A stretch of DNA of 64,000 nucleotides from Agaricus subrufescens (GCA_029945375.1 CM057062.1:930001-994000), one strand, 5' to 3'. Counted from the first letter of the stretch, positions 35,219-46,699 are shown. A program made the numbers and translations. The notes: generated from the letters alone by a model not told the origin.

Positions 35219-36220
35219 GTTGAGAAGGTTGTAAGATGATGCGTGGCAACTACTGGTGGGGTATATGTAGGAAGGGATGGATACGGAAATTTCTTCTGGC
35301 CGACCGGCTATGTATCAAGCGAGCCGAGCACAGGCGATGCGTAATTCATTTAAAAAATTTTTTTTACATTGACTGCTGGAACTATAGGGACATCAGGCGT
35401 CGCAGTACATCGTTTTATTGGAATGACGGGGTCGTAAGCCAAACAGCGGGTGGTGGTAGCGGTGGTGAACCGATTGACATCGGAGGAATGTCATGGCCTG
35501 TAAGAATTGCAACTACTAGAGAACTGGGTGGGAGGACGATGATAGTGGGGGTCGTTGTTGCCACTACCTTGCCATAGGGTGTTACTGCGGGCAACTTCGA
35601 GTATCAGTCCACGATATTTGGAGGCGATTGTGAGCCAACTAGCGAGTAATATGAGACGATTGGTATCATGACGGTAAGTCAAGGAATCATGTGGATGGTG
35701 AGGTGTATACAACGGGAGCCCGCCATAATCAAAGGTAGGCACCGGACAATCCGGTGCCACGAGGTTTGAGGAGCGTCCATCGTCGAAAGAAAGTCTTGAC
35801 TTCGGGCAGTTTATCGCAATAGCGTACCTACTAGAAAAATAAGCAGATAGATGCGGTAGGTGGTGACTTACAGAGCCTTTGGAGTAATCGAGGTGAGGGG
35901 CGAAAGAGATGAGTGACCGTTATGCAGTCACGCTGGTGCGTACGGATCACATAGTCATGCACGTCCATCAGTTGATAATGATGGCCATGCCTCGGCATCA
36001 ATGATTGTTTATTGATATTATAACGTGACCGAAGTTCAGTTTGATACAATCACTGATCCAATCAAAAAAAACTCATTCACTACGCCCACCACCACCATCT
36101 CAACCGCCGTATCTCGGACTGTCCGGGATCGACACTTTTTACTCTTGGACTGTCCAGGAGTATCATCATCTATTGATTAAAATACTACTACGCTCTACTT
36201 TTTCGTTTCGATCTTCAACA
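35219..36220. promoter_or_regulatory. Divergent intergenic region of CACTA-like element
   Basis: About 1 kb between the divergently transcribed transposase and its companion gene. No supported gene. An A/T-run (TTTAAAAAATTTTTTTTAC) lies at 35350. Probably holds both promoters. Confidence 0.5.
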
Positions 36221-39008
36221 ATGCCAGGCCGAGCCTACCTTATCGATGGCGACTTATATTATTCGCCTAACTGCGACCGAGATGTACAACTCCCTGGTCA
36301 ACTCAACATCGACGACATCACCTCATTTAACAATGTGGGCATGGAAGCTTTCGAAGTGCCGTATTGGTGGTCTGAGAGGGTTCCGTGGCTGGGCTTCCAG
36401 CCGAGGCGACCGGTATGCTGGAACGGCGCTCTCGTGGAGGATATCGGGTATATGCCTCGACAACTTCTTCAGAAGGACGATGGCACGCTATATAAGCTGC
36501 CGTATCTTTCACAAAATAGATGGTTGGCTGTGGAGAATCTGATTCGAGAGGTGCTGGGAATCTTCTCGCGCCATTTCAACTTTCATTATTTGGAGCCTTA
36601 TTCTACCCGAAAATGGGGTTACACCAACGGCCACCCCACTCAAGCCGAGACATGGAAATATGCACATCAAGGTCGAGACTGGTTTGCGATGTGGATCGCT
36701 CTATTGTACTGGATGTTAAAGATAATCCCGGAGGATCCGAAGTATTTGGAGGGTATCTCCCCTACGGAGTGGTACAAGCTGCTGGTGACGTGGGACAAGA
36801 GTCGTATAAGCATGTGGGAGTCCCTGCGCTGTGCTCCCCTACTCCAACGTTTCTGGGATGCCAATCGCGCAGGAGTCTTTCTACATAATCCCTACGATCA
36901 GCCAAACCAACCCTCAGCTTGGTGGTTTGATCACTGTGGGATCCCGGTGTGGTACCGCTGGGGTCCTCGAGAAATCGCGCAAAGTAAACGAGATGGCTTT
37001 TACCTAATGGTACCCCCATCCGAAATTCTCCAAGCTGCAACCACCGTCATTTCGCCCTCTATACCTTCCTACTCTGCTAGCACAGAAGATGCGTGGGAAG
37101 ATGCACAAACCTACGGTGCGTAGTGTATGATCAATTGGTACTGAGTAATAACTCATGGTCGTTCACAGAGCCTTACTTCGAACCGGCAAGTCCGCAACCA
37201 GTCAATGCCACTGAGGACGACCAGCGGCCCCCTTCCTCGCCCTCGCAAATCAGCAAACTCGTTTGGAAGAAGGGACGGTTGTGCCAAGTCGAAAGATCGG
37301 GTCGAGATGTTTGGGAGGCGTTCGAGAAGAAGCATGAAGAGAGACACCAACGAATGTTACTTCATGAAACCCCCGTGGCTCGACAAACTAGACTAAACCG
37401 TGCAAATAAACCGCCAACCGTGAGCGCTGCTGTGTATGTCTGGGAGTGGAGTCTGGATACTCCACCAAAATTCAATCGTACTCTGGTTCCAAAGCGAGAT
37501 CGTAGCGAGACCCTAGAAGACGCCCGCCCTGGTGAAGCACGCTACGATTCATTTTGTAATGAGTGGACTCTTTGTAGCGAGTGGGTCGATGAATCATACG
37601 AGGAATCAGATGAAGAAGTAGACGAAGTTCCAGCACAGGAGTTGCGCCAGGATGAGGGAGGCATAAGCTCTCTCACTGGTACCTCTCCAGCCCATGTTAC
37701 TGAGACTGTATCAACTATCCCTACAACGTCGGCGGCGACAACACTCCCAACGGCTCCCGCACCCGCCACCTCCACCGTCAATCCCTCCGTAGATCATACT
37801 TCGTCAGGAGCCGCTTCAACACCCCTCCCCGAATGGGAGCAGTCTCAGCTGGAAGTGCTCGACATTCTGAAGAAATACTATGGTTTTCTGCCCCCCCGAC
37901 TAGCCACAGGATTTGGATATTCAGCGCGACTTGCTGACATCAAAGCCCTGCTCACTATCATTGGCACTTGTGCCGTCAAACCCAACAGTGTTTTCTGGAC
38001 AACGCCAATGGGTCACGCCTGCATTGCCTTTGGGTTGAGTCTAGCTAGCAAGGAAGGTGGCGAACCATCGGCAGCTGTCTGGGACCTGTCGTCAAGATGT
38101 ACAGATCCTCTCAAGTTTTCCCCTCGCTTACGCTCTATCAAACGAGTGCGGGCCGGTGCCCGGCTCCTATATATGTTTGACTTTGGTGGCTTGGCCACTG
38201 TCTCTTGGAATATTGCTGTTTATAGTGCCTCTGCTGCTGCTATGGTCTGTTGTCTACATCCTGAACTCAATGACGAAGATATCGCGGTCGAACTGGCACA
38301 ATCCGGTGTCCCATTCCGAACTTTGCGGAAATGAGCCGGCCTCAAGCTTGCGCGTCCTGAGCTACCATGCGCTGTGACACCAATGATCTTTTCCGATCAT
38401 GTATTCACTCCATCTGATTACGAATACTGGAAGCAAAGGTGTCAGTCCGTGTTGACGTCTCAGCGCGGCCGTGCAGCTATCTTGCGCGGTGGCTATGTTC
38501 GACGCTTGGCCTTGGAGGGCGGCATTAGTATCAGTGAAGCATTGAAGGGGCCATCGGGTCTACATCACGACAATACTCTTAATTTTTATGCGCGGGACAA
38601 AGATGGTGTGGAGTATGTAGATGATGACTTGACAACGAACGAGCTGGACCTCTTATGTGGTATATATCAAAGTTTTACAGGTATGTTCTTCAACAGAATA
38701 TCGTTTTTTTGTGCTCAATGCTTGTATTAGGTGTGGGCACCAGCATCAGGAAGCAGTCTTGGCACCCTCTGGTCTCCACGTTCGAAGGCAGCGGCGATGA
38801 CCAAGGCCGTTGGCCCCCTCGCTTGGAAGAGCTTTATGTGAACCGTCATCTTTCCATCCTCGATGAGAAGGTCACCATTAATCCGAAGTTCCTTCTCACG
38901 GCCAGCCAATGGCGCAACAACACTCGAGGCTTTGGTGATGCTAGGAGAGCCAACACTTCCGTGGAAAAATGGTCGACTCAATTTCTTGACACGTTTTGCA
39001 GTACATGA
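36221..39008 (+). CDS. CACTA companion protein, unknown function, with in-frame TGA
   Basis: Starts MPGRAYLIDGDLYYSP. The first exon ends with a block common in Agaricomycete transposon companions: AWWFDHCGIPVWYRWGPREI (about 36917-36976). After a short intron near 37115-37169 the second part is charged (VERSGRDVWEAFEKKHEERH), then acidic and Thr/Pro-rich, then a folded region with LEVLDILKKYYGFLPPR. A TGA at 38332-38334 interrupts the frame, which resumes in the same phase (DHVFTPSDYEYW, then RGRAAILRGGYVRRLALEGG), followed by an intron near 38682-38730 and the final GDARRANTSVEKW. From memory of the family, the parts on both sides belong to one protein. The TGA is therefore either a disabling mutation or read through; no intron signal removes it. 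Function not known; linked by position to the transposase. Confidence 0.65.
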
Positions 39009-39484
39009 ATGTTTTAATTTGTAAATTATCAATTGACGCTTGGTACAGTATTTCGAGTTAGATTTTGTTTTCTTTATATCATAGATCCTACCTGTAGAGT
39101 TATCTGTCGGCATTGGAATTTTTTATCTTACATCGTAGCCTTCGTTTGACGGTTTTTAGCGCCTGCAGTTTTGCCAGGAACATCATGCGATGCTACATCT
39201 GGTAAGTTTTTGTTGTTGCATTTCCATATATAATCACCGCTGAAATGATCTCTATAGTTTATATCTTCACTCTAATAGTATGATAAAGCAATATATTCTT
39301 GGCACGATTTTCACTTGCTGTCGGTATGTGTAATGCAAACCCCTTGGAATGATCCATTATAGAGCGGTGTTGTCAAGGCTGGAACTTCAATTACGCAGCT
39401 AACTCTTTTCCTTATGCTGATTCCTTTAACAATCCCAGGTAACGTGTAAAAATGTATCATTCCTTTCTGGTCTAAGTACACTAC
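39009..39484. other. AT-rich spacer in CACTA-like element
   Basis: No gene seen. It separates the convergent 3' ends of the companion gene and the small minus-strand gene. Confidence 0.5.
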
Positions 39485-40232
39485 TCAGATTGCGCCCACT
39501 GTAACATCCAACTTCTCCTCATGCTCGGATGAGTCCATTTGTATCTCGAAGCTACCCTTGTCGTTGCCTGGAATACGTATACGAATCGTCTTGCGCTTCT
39601 AAAGTAAGAGAAATCAGTTTACTTCTACTTCGAAAAATGATCACTTGCCTTCTGCTGTTGCTCATCTAGTTTTTGTTCAATCGATAACTCAAAATTTCTC
39701 CAGCGTTTCCGACAACCCCCGTCCTGTATCCCTTCAGTGCTGACAGTGTCTCCAGTGGTTGTCAAATCAACGGTGGTACCCCGACGAGCACTAACGGATT
39801 CGGCAACGAGATTGACCGTGATTTTCTGCCGATTATCACTCCCACCTTCAGCAATGGAACCAACCGCCTCGTGTTGTACGTCTGTTCCTTTGGTGCGATA
39901 CCCAGCCGTCCTTTTTGCCCTGTTTCTAATCACTGAACGGTATTCAGTATCAAGTGACTGATCCTTGTAAGCGACTTACCAGTGTCCCAGCTTGGTTGCC
40001 TGACAGGTGCTGTAGTAGATGGCTCTGATGCATCGTCGGAGTCTGCATACGCGTCACGATACTTCTTTACCCCGAGCCGATTTTCACGCTCCATAGATGC
40101 GCCAGGAGTCTCTGGGACTATCTCAACCACTGATTCTGACTCTGTATAGGAGGGTTGTCTCGACATCGGGGAGAAGTTGAAAGTCTCAAAGCCACCCCGG
40201 GACGAATTTATATCCAAAGTACTGTTTTCCAT
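39485..40232 (-). CDS. Small unknown protein in CACTA-like element
   Basis: Starts MENSTLDINSSRGGF at 40232. The first exon (about 39983-40232) is Ser/Glu-rich (SESVVEIVPETPGAS), the second (about 39648-39929) includes KRTAGYRTKGTDV and RWRNFELSIEQKLDEQQQK, and the last (39485-39600) encodes KRKTIRIRIPGNDKGSFEIQ and ends KLDVTVGAI. The first intron is GT-AG; the second has a GC donor (GCAAGT), a rarer but accepted type. The C-terminal strand-like segment looks like a small beta domain. No family recognised. The intact frame across three exons supports a real gene. Confidence 0.5.
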
Positions 40233-40721
40233 TTACAGATAAATAGATTTATCAGACCACTAAAGCGAATTTGCTATGCACACAGCCGGGTATCGGAATC
40301 AATTGTGGCCGGCAGTAGGAAGAAGACGTAAGTATTTTTTTTCTCATTTTTGCCACCATTCTGCTCTAACAATGATATCCGACTCGCCGCCACCGCCTCC
40401 TGCCAAGCAATTAAGGCAGGGCTTACAGTTTGCGTACCCGATGCCGGCGTCAAACAGTACCCGAATACAACTTGCAGAAAAACGTAAAATGCGAAAGACG
40501 TAAAGTGGAGTATTTTTTTCTGTAATTGACCTCAGCGAAGCAGTCCTCTTACTTACACCTTCGGCGTGCCTGTGTCAGCTCCCCTCCGCTCGGTTATTGT
40601 GTTAAGCGGTGAAGCATCGAGATGCAGACTCTCTGTAAGTCGCAAATTATTTAAATAAACCTTCAACTTTAATTTGCACCCCACACCTCTCTCGTCCTTC
40701 AGCACGACTATAGACTCAAGC
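40233..40721. other. Divergent spacer in CACTA-like element
   Basis: A small open frame at 40372-40503 (MISDSPPPPPAKQLRQG) is possible but unsupported. The region more likely holds the promoters of the two flanking divergent genes. Confidence 0.4.
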
Positions 40722-42047
40722 ATGCCTACTAGAAAACCCTCGACCAAGGCCTCTTCTTCGTCGAAAGAGAATCAACCAGTCCCGGCAGGTCAACGAGCCA
40801 GTACTACCACCTCCCGCGGGGTTGTTAGCGATAATTCTCTAGAAAGGATTAAGCGATTGGAAAAGAAACTTGCGCATCGTGAAGGTAGACCATCCTTCTT
40901 CACCATACTCAGATCTCATTGTGTTTCCAGCGGAGCTCGATCAATTGAAGAAAGCTACTGTTTCGGGTCCCCAGACCAAAGTTTCCCGAAGTCTCATTCC
41001 GCCTCCTGAGCAGATCAGCCACCTGCAAACCGACATGCAACTGATAGACAATAAGACGGTCTACAACCAATGCCGTGTAAGTCCAGCCAATCTTTTTACT
41101 TTCGCCATCTGCTTATATATTGATAAATTGTAGCGCACGGTTAGCGATGCAATGAAACATGCTGGGATCAAGTTCACTATGCTTTATAATAGTATCAACC
41201 CCTCACAACTTGCTACGGCGGCAAAACTTGTATGTATTTCCTTTAATCTACTATAATCAGCTATATTTATTCATTCATCTATAAGGCAAGACACGATTAT
41301 GAGCCTCTTCGAAAATATGACAGTGACTGGGCTAGCTACGAGATCATGAAGGGAATACTGACATATTATCGTAATAATCGAGGCAGACGAAGGCCTGCCA
41401 ATGCTACTCCTGAAACAACAACTCCGATGGAAAGAGCTGACAGCTCCAAGGCTGAAGATAATGACAGCTCTGAGGCTGAAGGTAACAACGAGCCTGAGGA
41501 TAGGACTCCTGAGGATGATAGTACCACAGACAAGGTTAATAGCGAAATGGAGGATGCGATGGCCAGTGATCATGAGAATGAGGATGTTAATCTTACAGAG
41601 GATGAAGTCAATGGTAATGATGATATTGATGGTGAGAATATTAATAGCGACTTCAAAGGCAATGACCCTGACTATTTTAAAGTTCAGGGCACTGAATTGA
41701 AAGGGTTTGGTAGTGATGATGATGAATTGATGGATGATGTCGGGCGAGAAGAATCGGAGCCAAAGCAACAGAAGAACAAAACTACCAAGAAAGTCAAAAC
41801 TACAGCACAGGCTCAGAAACCGGCCATGAAGAAGGGGGCGCAAAAGGAGAAGAATAAGAGTAATGCCAAAGTATGTGTTAGAGAGGAAGGTGGCGAGCCA
41901 GTGCAGCGAACACTGAGAGCAGGTTCAAAACGATCATATAAAAATGTGGATATTACTCATCAAGACACTGCACCAACAAAGCGAACACGACAGGGTGATA
42001 GTAGCCGTACTAATGCCCCATCAAAGGCAAAGGGAAAGAAGCTGTAG
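40722..42047 (+). CDS. Coiled-coil and acidic protein in CACTA-like element
   Basis: Four exons: 40722 to about 40885 (MPTRKPSTKASSSSKENQ, then coiled coil RIKRLEKKLAHRE), about 40932-41076 (LDQLKKATVSG, IPPPEQISHLQTDMQLID), about 41134-41229 (RTVSDAMKHAGIKFTMLYNS) and about 41284-42047. The last exon begins with a conserved-looking DWASYEIMKGILTYYRNNRG and continues as a long acidic stretch (many D/E), then a Lys-rich tail with probable nuclear localisation signals. Introns are GT-AG and keep the frame. Proteins with an SDAMK...DWA..EI block are, to my recollection, common near Agaricomycete transposons, but I know no function. Nuclear location is inferred. Confidence 0.6.
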
Positions 42048-42421
42048 CTAACCTAATTACCATTAACATATTAGATTACTCATACCAGCTCCGTATTTGA
42101 GTACCTATTGTCAGGTTATTTACTAGTTATTTGCACTACTATTAACATCTAGTACTTCGAATAGCTCTATAATTGAATGCCTCTCACTATGTGATTTACT
42201 GGCTTCTAACAAGTTTTTTGACTGCGAAAATCTGTGTGATGTTGCCTTTGACATGAGTATATGACTATGATGCCGACAGGTATTATACTGTCAATAAAGT
42301 AGTATATGTCTAGTATTTTCATATGTCAAATACTACTTAATGAGGTGTATTCTAACTGACATTTCAACAGTTGTTAACTCTCCTCACAGGCGTTTTCAGC
42401 CATAGTATTTTACATACCCCC
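42048..42421. other. Right subterminal region of CACTA-like element
   Basis: No gene. It contains TAGTACTTCGA (42150-42160), the same word as in the left subterminal hairpin, and a near-palindromic AGTATTT...AAATACT pair at about 42313-42336. Confidence 0.5.
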
Positions 42422-42438
42422 CGGTCTCACAGTGTACA

Positions 42439-43330
42439 ACTTAGTACGAATATACCATTTTCACAGGCAGCATCTTAGTATAAATGTACCATTCATGCAG
42501 AGTGCGAATTAGTATGAATGTACGATTCCAATGTACGATGAATGTATGATTCCCACGAGATGCGACTTAGTATAATTATACAATTCCCACGAGATACAAC
42601 TTAGTACGAATATACCATTTTCACAGATGGCATCTTAGTATGAATGTACCATTCATGCAGAGTGCGAAACAGTATGAATGTACGATTCCAATGTATGATG
42701 AATGTATGATTCCCACGAGATGCGACTTAGTATGAATATGCCATTCTCATGGAAGGTGACTTAGTATGATTGAACCATTCTCGAAGACCGCGACTCAGTA
42801 TGACTATACTATTCTCGAAGACTGTGACTCAGTATGACTATACTATTCTCGCAGAGCGCAACTTAGTATGAATGTACCATTACCACATGGTGTAACATAG
42901 TACAAATACACGATTCTCGCACAGAGGAACATGATATGAACATGCCATTCTCCAATGTCACATAGTATGAACATACTATTCATGTTGAGCGCGACCTAGT
43001 ATGAATGTACCTTTTTCGCACAGCGTGACTTAGTATGGATGTACCATTCTGGAGTGCAACATAGTACAAACACACGATTCTCTCAGAGCACAATATAGTA
43101 TGAACATACCATTCTCATGCATTCTGACATAGTAAAAATATACTATTATCGTGCAGTGCATCATAGTAAAAACATACTATTCTCACCCAGTATGTCACTG
43201 TACGACCAAAGTATTGTACCATTATCACCCAGTAGGAAATAGTGCGGTGGTACTGTCCTTTGTGTGCGAGCTGCAGTATAAATGTACTGAACTTGTTTTC
43301 CTTATGTTGTCGCAGTCCAGTGCAACCGGT
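42439..43330 (+). repeat. Right subterminal array of KDZ element, second half
   Basis: Continuation of the 34-bp-period array after the CACTA-like insertion, with about 25 units (TTAGTA at 42441, 42475 and so on). Linkers alternate between TTCTCGCAGAGTGCAAC-type and CCCACGAGATGCGAC-type. The end of the array grades into GCAGTATAAATGTACTG at 43272. Confidence 0.8.
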
Positions 43331-43390
43331 GGTATCTCCTATTTACCACCTGTTGTGTGACCCTGTAACAATATGGAACAATCGCTTATG

Positions 43391-43400
43391 TGATGGATGG
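43391..43400 (+). repeat. Candidate target-site duplication, right copy
   Basis: TGATGGATGG directly before CTGGAATGAACTTTGCTC, the leader of NLR copy 4. Same ten bases as at 13733-13742. Confidence 0.55.
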
Positions 43401-43439
43401 CTGGAATGAACTTTGCTCCTGCCCTCGACCTCCCCCAGT

Positions 43440-45753
43440 ATGCCTGACTTCAGTTTTCAGCTTCCTCGCTTCTTACGTTCTCACCGCTCATCACGCTCGC
43501 ATTCGTCCCCAGCAAAGCCTCGCACTGACTCCCATTCCCCTCATCCTGCTCCGTCCTCCTGTCCTTCATCTAGACAAGATGCTCTGGAGCAGGATACACA
43601 TATTGAGACCGGTAGGTCTTGATCCATCATTTCTAGAGACCTAGTGTGTCTGAATCACTCATCAGACCATCTTGATGTGGGCACGACATTCGGAGGTTCC
43701 GCTCGTCAACCTTTGCCGGCGTCGCCACTAGTCACATCAATCTCGATGTCCAAGCCTATCTCCTCAGATCCAGTTGCTCGTACAGCCATTTCTGTCACAC
43801 CTGCTTCTAATTCGACGAACGCACCCCAAGTCCCGCATCCATCGGGTTCACTCATGACATCTTTGTAGCAATCTTTGGTTATTGAACGACGACGCGTGAG
43901 TCCTGCTTTAACTTCGCTTGCAAAAAACGATGCTGAACCATTCGAAGCCATCTTCATCCAAGGATCTCACGCCATCGTCATCGCAGCATCCAGGCCAAGA
44001 GGTATTAAAAAAGGCGCACGATTTCTCTGTTGTAGGGTCGAATTTTATTGAAACTACCAATGCCAACAGTAAGCCATGTTGCCTTCGCTTAAGTGATTAC
44101 CCAATACAACTTATAAATTTGTTAGTCACAAACAACATCAACGTCTCAAACCAATGTAAGCACCATGCCTAGTTTGTAACTACTGTTGATCGTTGCTGTG
44201 CTAGTCATGGAGAAACTTTTGAAAGAAACGATACCTGGAGCAGCATCTGATTCATCAGCTCGCGATCCACCCCCAAGATGTCATCCCGGAACTCGTTTGG
44301 AAATCCTTGAACGATGCCTGCATTTCATTGCCCACTGCAAGGGAAGCAAAAAGACACGCTGGGTCGTCAGCGCTGCAGGAGTAGGAAAGTCTGCCATCAT
44401 GCAGAGCGTCACCGAGTCTCCCAAGCTTTCAGTAGATCATCGCGCATCGGTGTTCCTTTCTATCAATGGGCGTGATGAGGGAACAAAGACCATCGTTACA
44501 CTGTCCTACCAGTTTGCTGCCAAATCGCAGTCATATCGTTGGGTTATCGAGGATGATATCAACCGTGACCCGTCCCTCCTTCAGTCGTCGATGGCTGTCC
44601 AGTTCGAGAGATTCATTGTTCAACCATTCATATACAACCCTGATATGAGCTCAACTGGTCGCGTGCTGATCATTGTTGACGGCCTTGACGAGTGCAAGGA
44701 CATACGTACCCAGATCGAGCTCCTCCGCCTTATCTCTACTTTCTGCATCTCATATCCATCATCACCTATCGTATGGCTCATTACCAGCCGGCCTGAGCCA
44801 CACATCGTTTCTTTCTTCGCTGAGCCCGACATTGCACTCGCATATGAGAAGGAAGAGATTGCGGTAGACTCCAATAAGGCTCGAGCAGATGTTGAACGAT
44901 GCCTTCGCCACGAGCTGACTAAGATTGGAAGGGCGTCTTCACTTGATGCACACTGGCCCGATGAACAGCATTTGTGGAAGTTGGCGAATTCTGCAGGCGG
45001 GCTATTTGCTTATGCGCAGACTGTCATCAGATACATTGGCGACTTGAATGTGTGCGACCCGGCCTCACAGCTCATTGACGTCTTGAATGTCATTGATGAG
45101 CTTCCATTGTCCGGGCTGTCTAAAGAAGAGCATCCGATGGCTCTACTCGATGTACTATATGCGCGAATCTTATCCAATGTTCCGCCGAGAAACATGGTCA
45201 ATGCTCGAAAACTCTTATTGGCGGTAGCATCGGGTTGGGATTTGGCGGCGGGAAATGGGAGGAATCTTATCGTTCTATGCAATTGGTTAGGGATGACGGC
45301 GAATGAAGCTTATACTGCTCTTAATCGTCTCCGTGCTGTTTTGGATTTCCCTGAGCGTCATGAGGCCCATAACAGAGCACCCAAACCTTTCTATAAATCT
45401 TTCTTCGACTACTTATTGAGGTCCGGATTTTCAAACGATCTCAAGCTTGAAACTCGCCAGATCATGATCCAATGTGCATTGAGAGTATTAGAAGAAGCTC
45501 CCGATGGCTATGACCATGGTACATCCCATCCGTTTTTTTACTATGGCAAGCTGGCTCGCTGTAGTGATGCTAGGGATAAGATTTCATGTTCGTGGCCTGC
45601 TCAGGATGTGATTCACTGGAATGACACATGAACTCGACAGAGTATGTATCAGCTAGCAATTGGACAAGTTGCGCGGGGCATAGACCACGGGGATCCAGTG
45701 TTCCAGACTAAACCCTACATTGAGATCGTGACTACTCGGTTTGACCATCATAT
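43440..45753 (+). pseudogene. NACHT NLR copy 4, cut from its promoter and truncated
   Basis: Close relative of copy 3, with MPDFSFQLPRFLRSHRSSRS at the start, the motif exon (QEVLKKAHDFSVVG, about 43958-44070), micro-exon and NACHT exon from about 44206. The Walker A is SAAGVGKS, so the first glycine of GxxxxGKS is serine; Walker B VLIIVDGLDEC is intact. A TGA at 45629-45631 interrupts the frame (WNDT, then TRQSMYQLA). Similarity to copy 3 stops at about 45753 (after CGGTTTGACCATCAT), so the two C-terminal exons are missing. The promoter is 29.6 kb upstream because of the nested insertion. Non-functional by several independent lesions. Confidence 0.8.
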
Positions 45754-45938
45754 GGTAACAAAAGTAGAAGTATAGATAATAATTGACACAGAGGTTTCAC
45801 AAGATCATACTAAGCCAGAACTTCACATGTTCATTCAAAACGCTCGAAACACCGAAAAATAAATCTCTGAACTATGAGGTGGGTTTTGCCTACCACTGAC
45901 GCTGCTTCTACAGTTCTTTTTACCCACAGAGAACATCT

Positions 45939-46385
45939 TTACAACTCATCTCCACCAAGGCCTTGGTCAACGAAAGGTACATATCCGCACTCACAGTTTG
46001 CTATGGTGAATTCTAAGTCTACAAAGATAAGCTCAATCTGAGTCACTCACCTTCGGCTCCCAGGTGCCCTCGATAAACCCAGAGAGCAGAGCAGCCCAGG
46101 GATGAGGTTCATTCACTGGTTTCTCTTCCTCTCTGTCCACCACCCTGGCATTACTGCTCCACCACCGACGGGCCTGTTGGACTGATTGTTACCTGACCTA
46201 GGGACCTACTGTGCCAGAGTGTTTACCTCTACTAGTCGCTTTCGTCTCCCCTTCTGGATCCTAACCCATACTTTGTACCCAGGAAACTTGGAGATTTCAG
46301 GGTGGCCGTTGTAGTAGAACATTTTTCGAATTCTTGCCATGTCGACTATGGGTGGGGGAAAAGCGATAATCTTGCTCCTCCAGTT
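45939..46385 (-). CDS. Small basic protein or gene fragment, unknown
   Basis: Three exons with consistent splice sites. The first readable part is NWRSKIIAFPPPIVDMARIR, continuing KMFYYNGHPEISKFPGYKVW and a basic RIQKGRRKRLVE. Then ARRWWSSNARVVDREEEKPV and HPWAALLSGFIEGTWEPK, and a short last exon ending DQGLGGDEL before TAA at 45939. An acceptor-like CAAAG precedes 46385, so a 5' exon may be missing or lie upstream. No family recognised. It abuts the break point of NLR copy 4, so it may belong to whatever replaced the end of that gene. Confidence 0.4.
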
Positions 46386-46699
46386 CTTTGTACCTATAGC
46401 CTTAGTCAGCTGATCGCATCATCTCTCAAAAATAAATGAAGTAAGATATGTGAATTGGACTCATTCAAAATAGAGTCCCAGACCCCGAAAATGCACAGAA
46501 TCCAGTTAACCCTATCAGTGCCCTTCCAGGTCTCTATATACAATGTCATGTCATTTTCGTCTGAAATACCCCTACCCAAAATGCTCATTCAATACACCTT
46601 TCTTCCTCACAAGTATCTCATTACACTCCTCTAAAATACTATAGTGGTATATTATGGAACTTATGACCTAGATATTACATTATTTACATAACATGTACA
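46386..46699. other. Spacer, no gene supported
   Basis: AT-rich with no supported coding sequence. The frame at 46406-46588 (minus) lacks any recognisable feature. Confidence 0.4.

Larger units (their letters stand above)
28790..42434. mobile_element. CACTA-like DNA transposon, 13,645 bp, nested in KDZ array
   Basis: The termini are inverted repeats: CACTGTGAGCCCG at 28790-28802, and the complement of CACTGTGAGACCG at 42422-42434 (12 of 13 match). It is flanked by TACA on both sides (28786-28789 and 42435-42438). The last TTAGTA before the insertion is at 28758 and the first after it at 42441; removing the element plus one TACA puts them 34 bp apart, the period of the array. Inside are a Tnp2-type transposase, a divergent companion gene and three small genes. 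Classic CACTA elements usually make 3-bp duplications, so the 4-bp duplication is of interest. Confidence 0.85.
13743..43390. mobile_element. KDZ-type DNA transposon with nested CACTA-like element
   Basis: The segment lies between the two TGATGGATGG copies. It carries 34-bp-period arrays near each end (13860-14960; 28130-28789 plus 42439-43330), a KDZ transposase (23482-26675), an F-box gene and several unknown genes. Without the nested 13,645-bp element the outer element is about 16.0 kb. An imperfect inverted terminal word is present: GTCACACA at 13766 and its complement TGTGTGAC at 43354. Both lie slightly inside the junctions and I found no longer terminal inverted repeat, so the exact ends are uncertain. 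That the KDZ transposase moved the whole unit is inference from its position. Confidence 0.6.
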
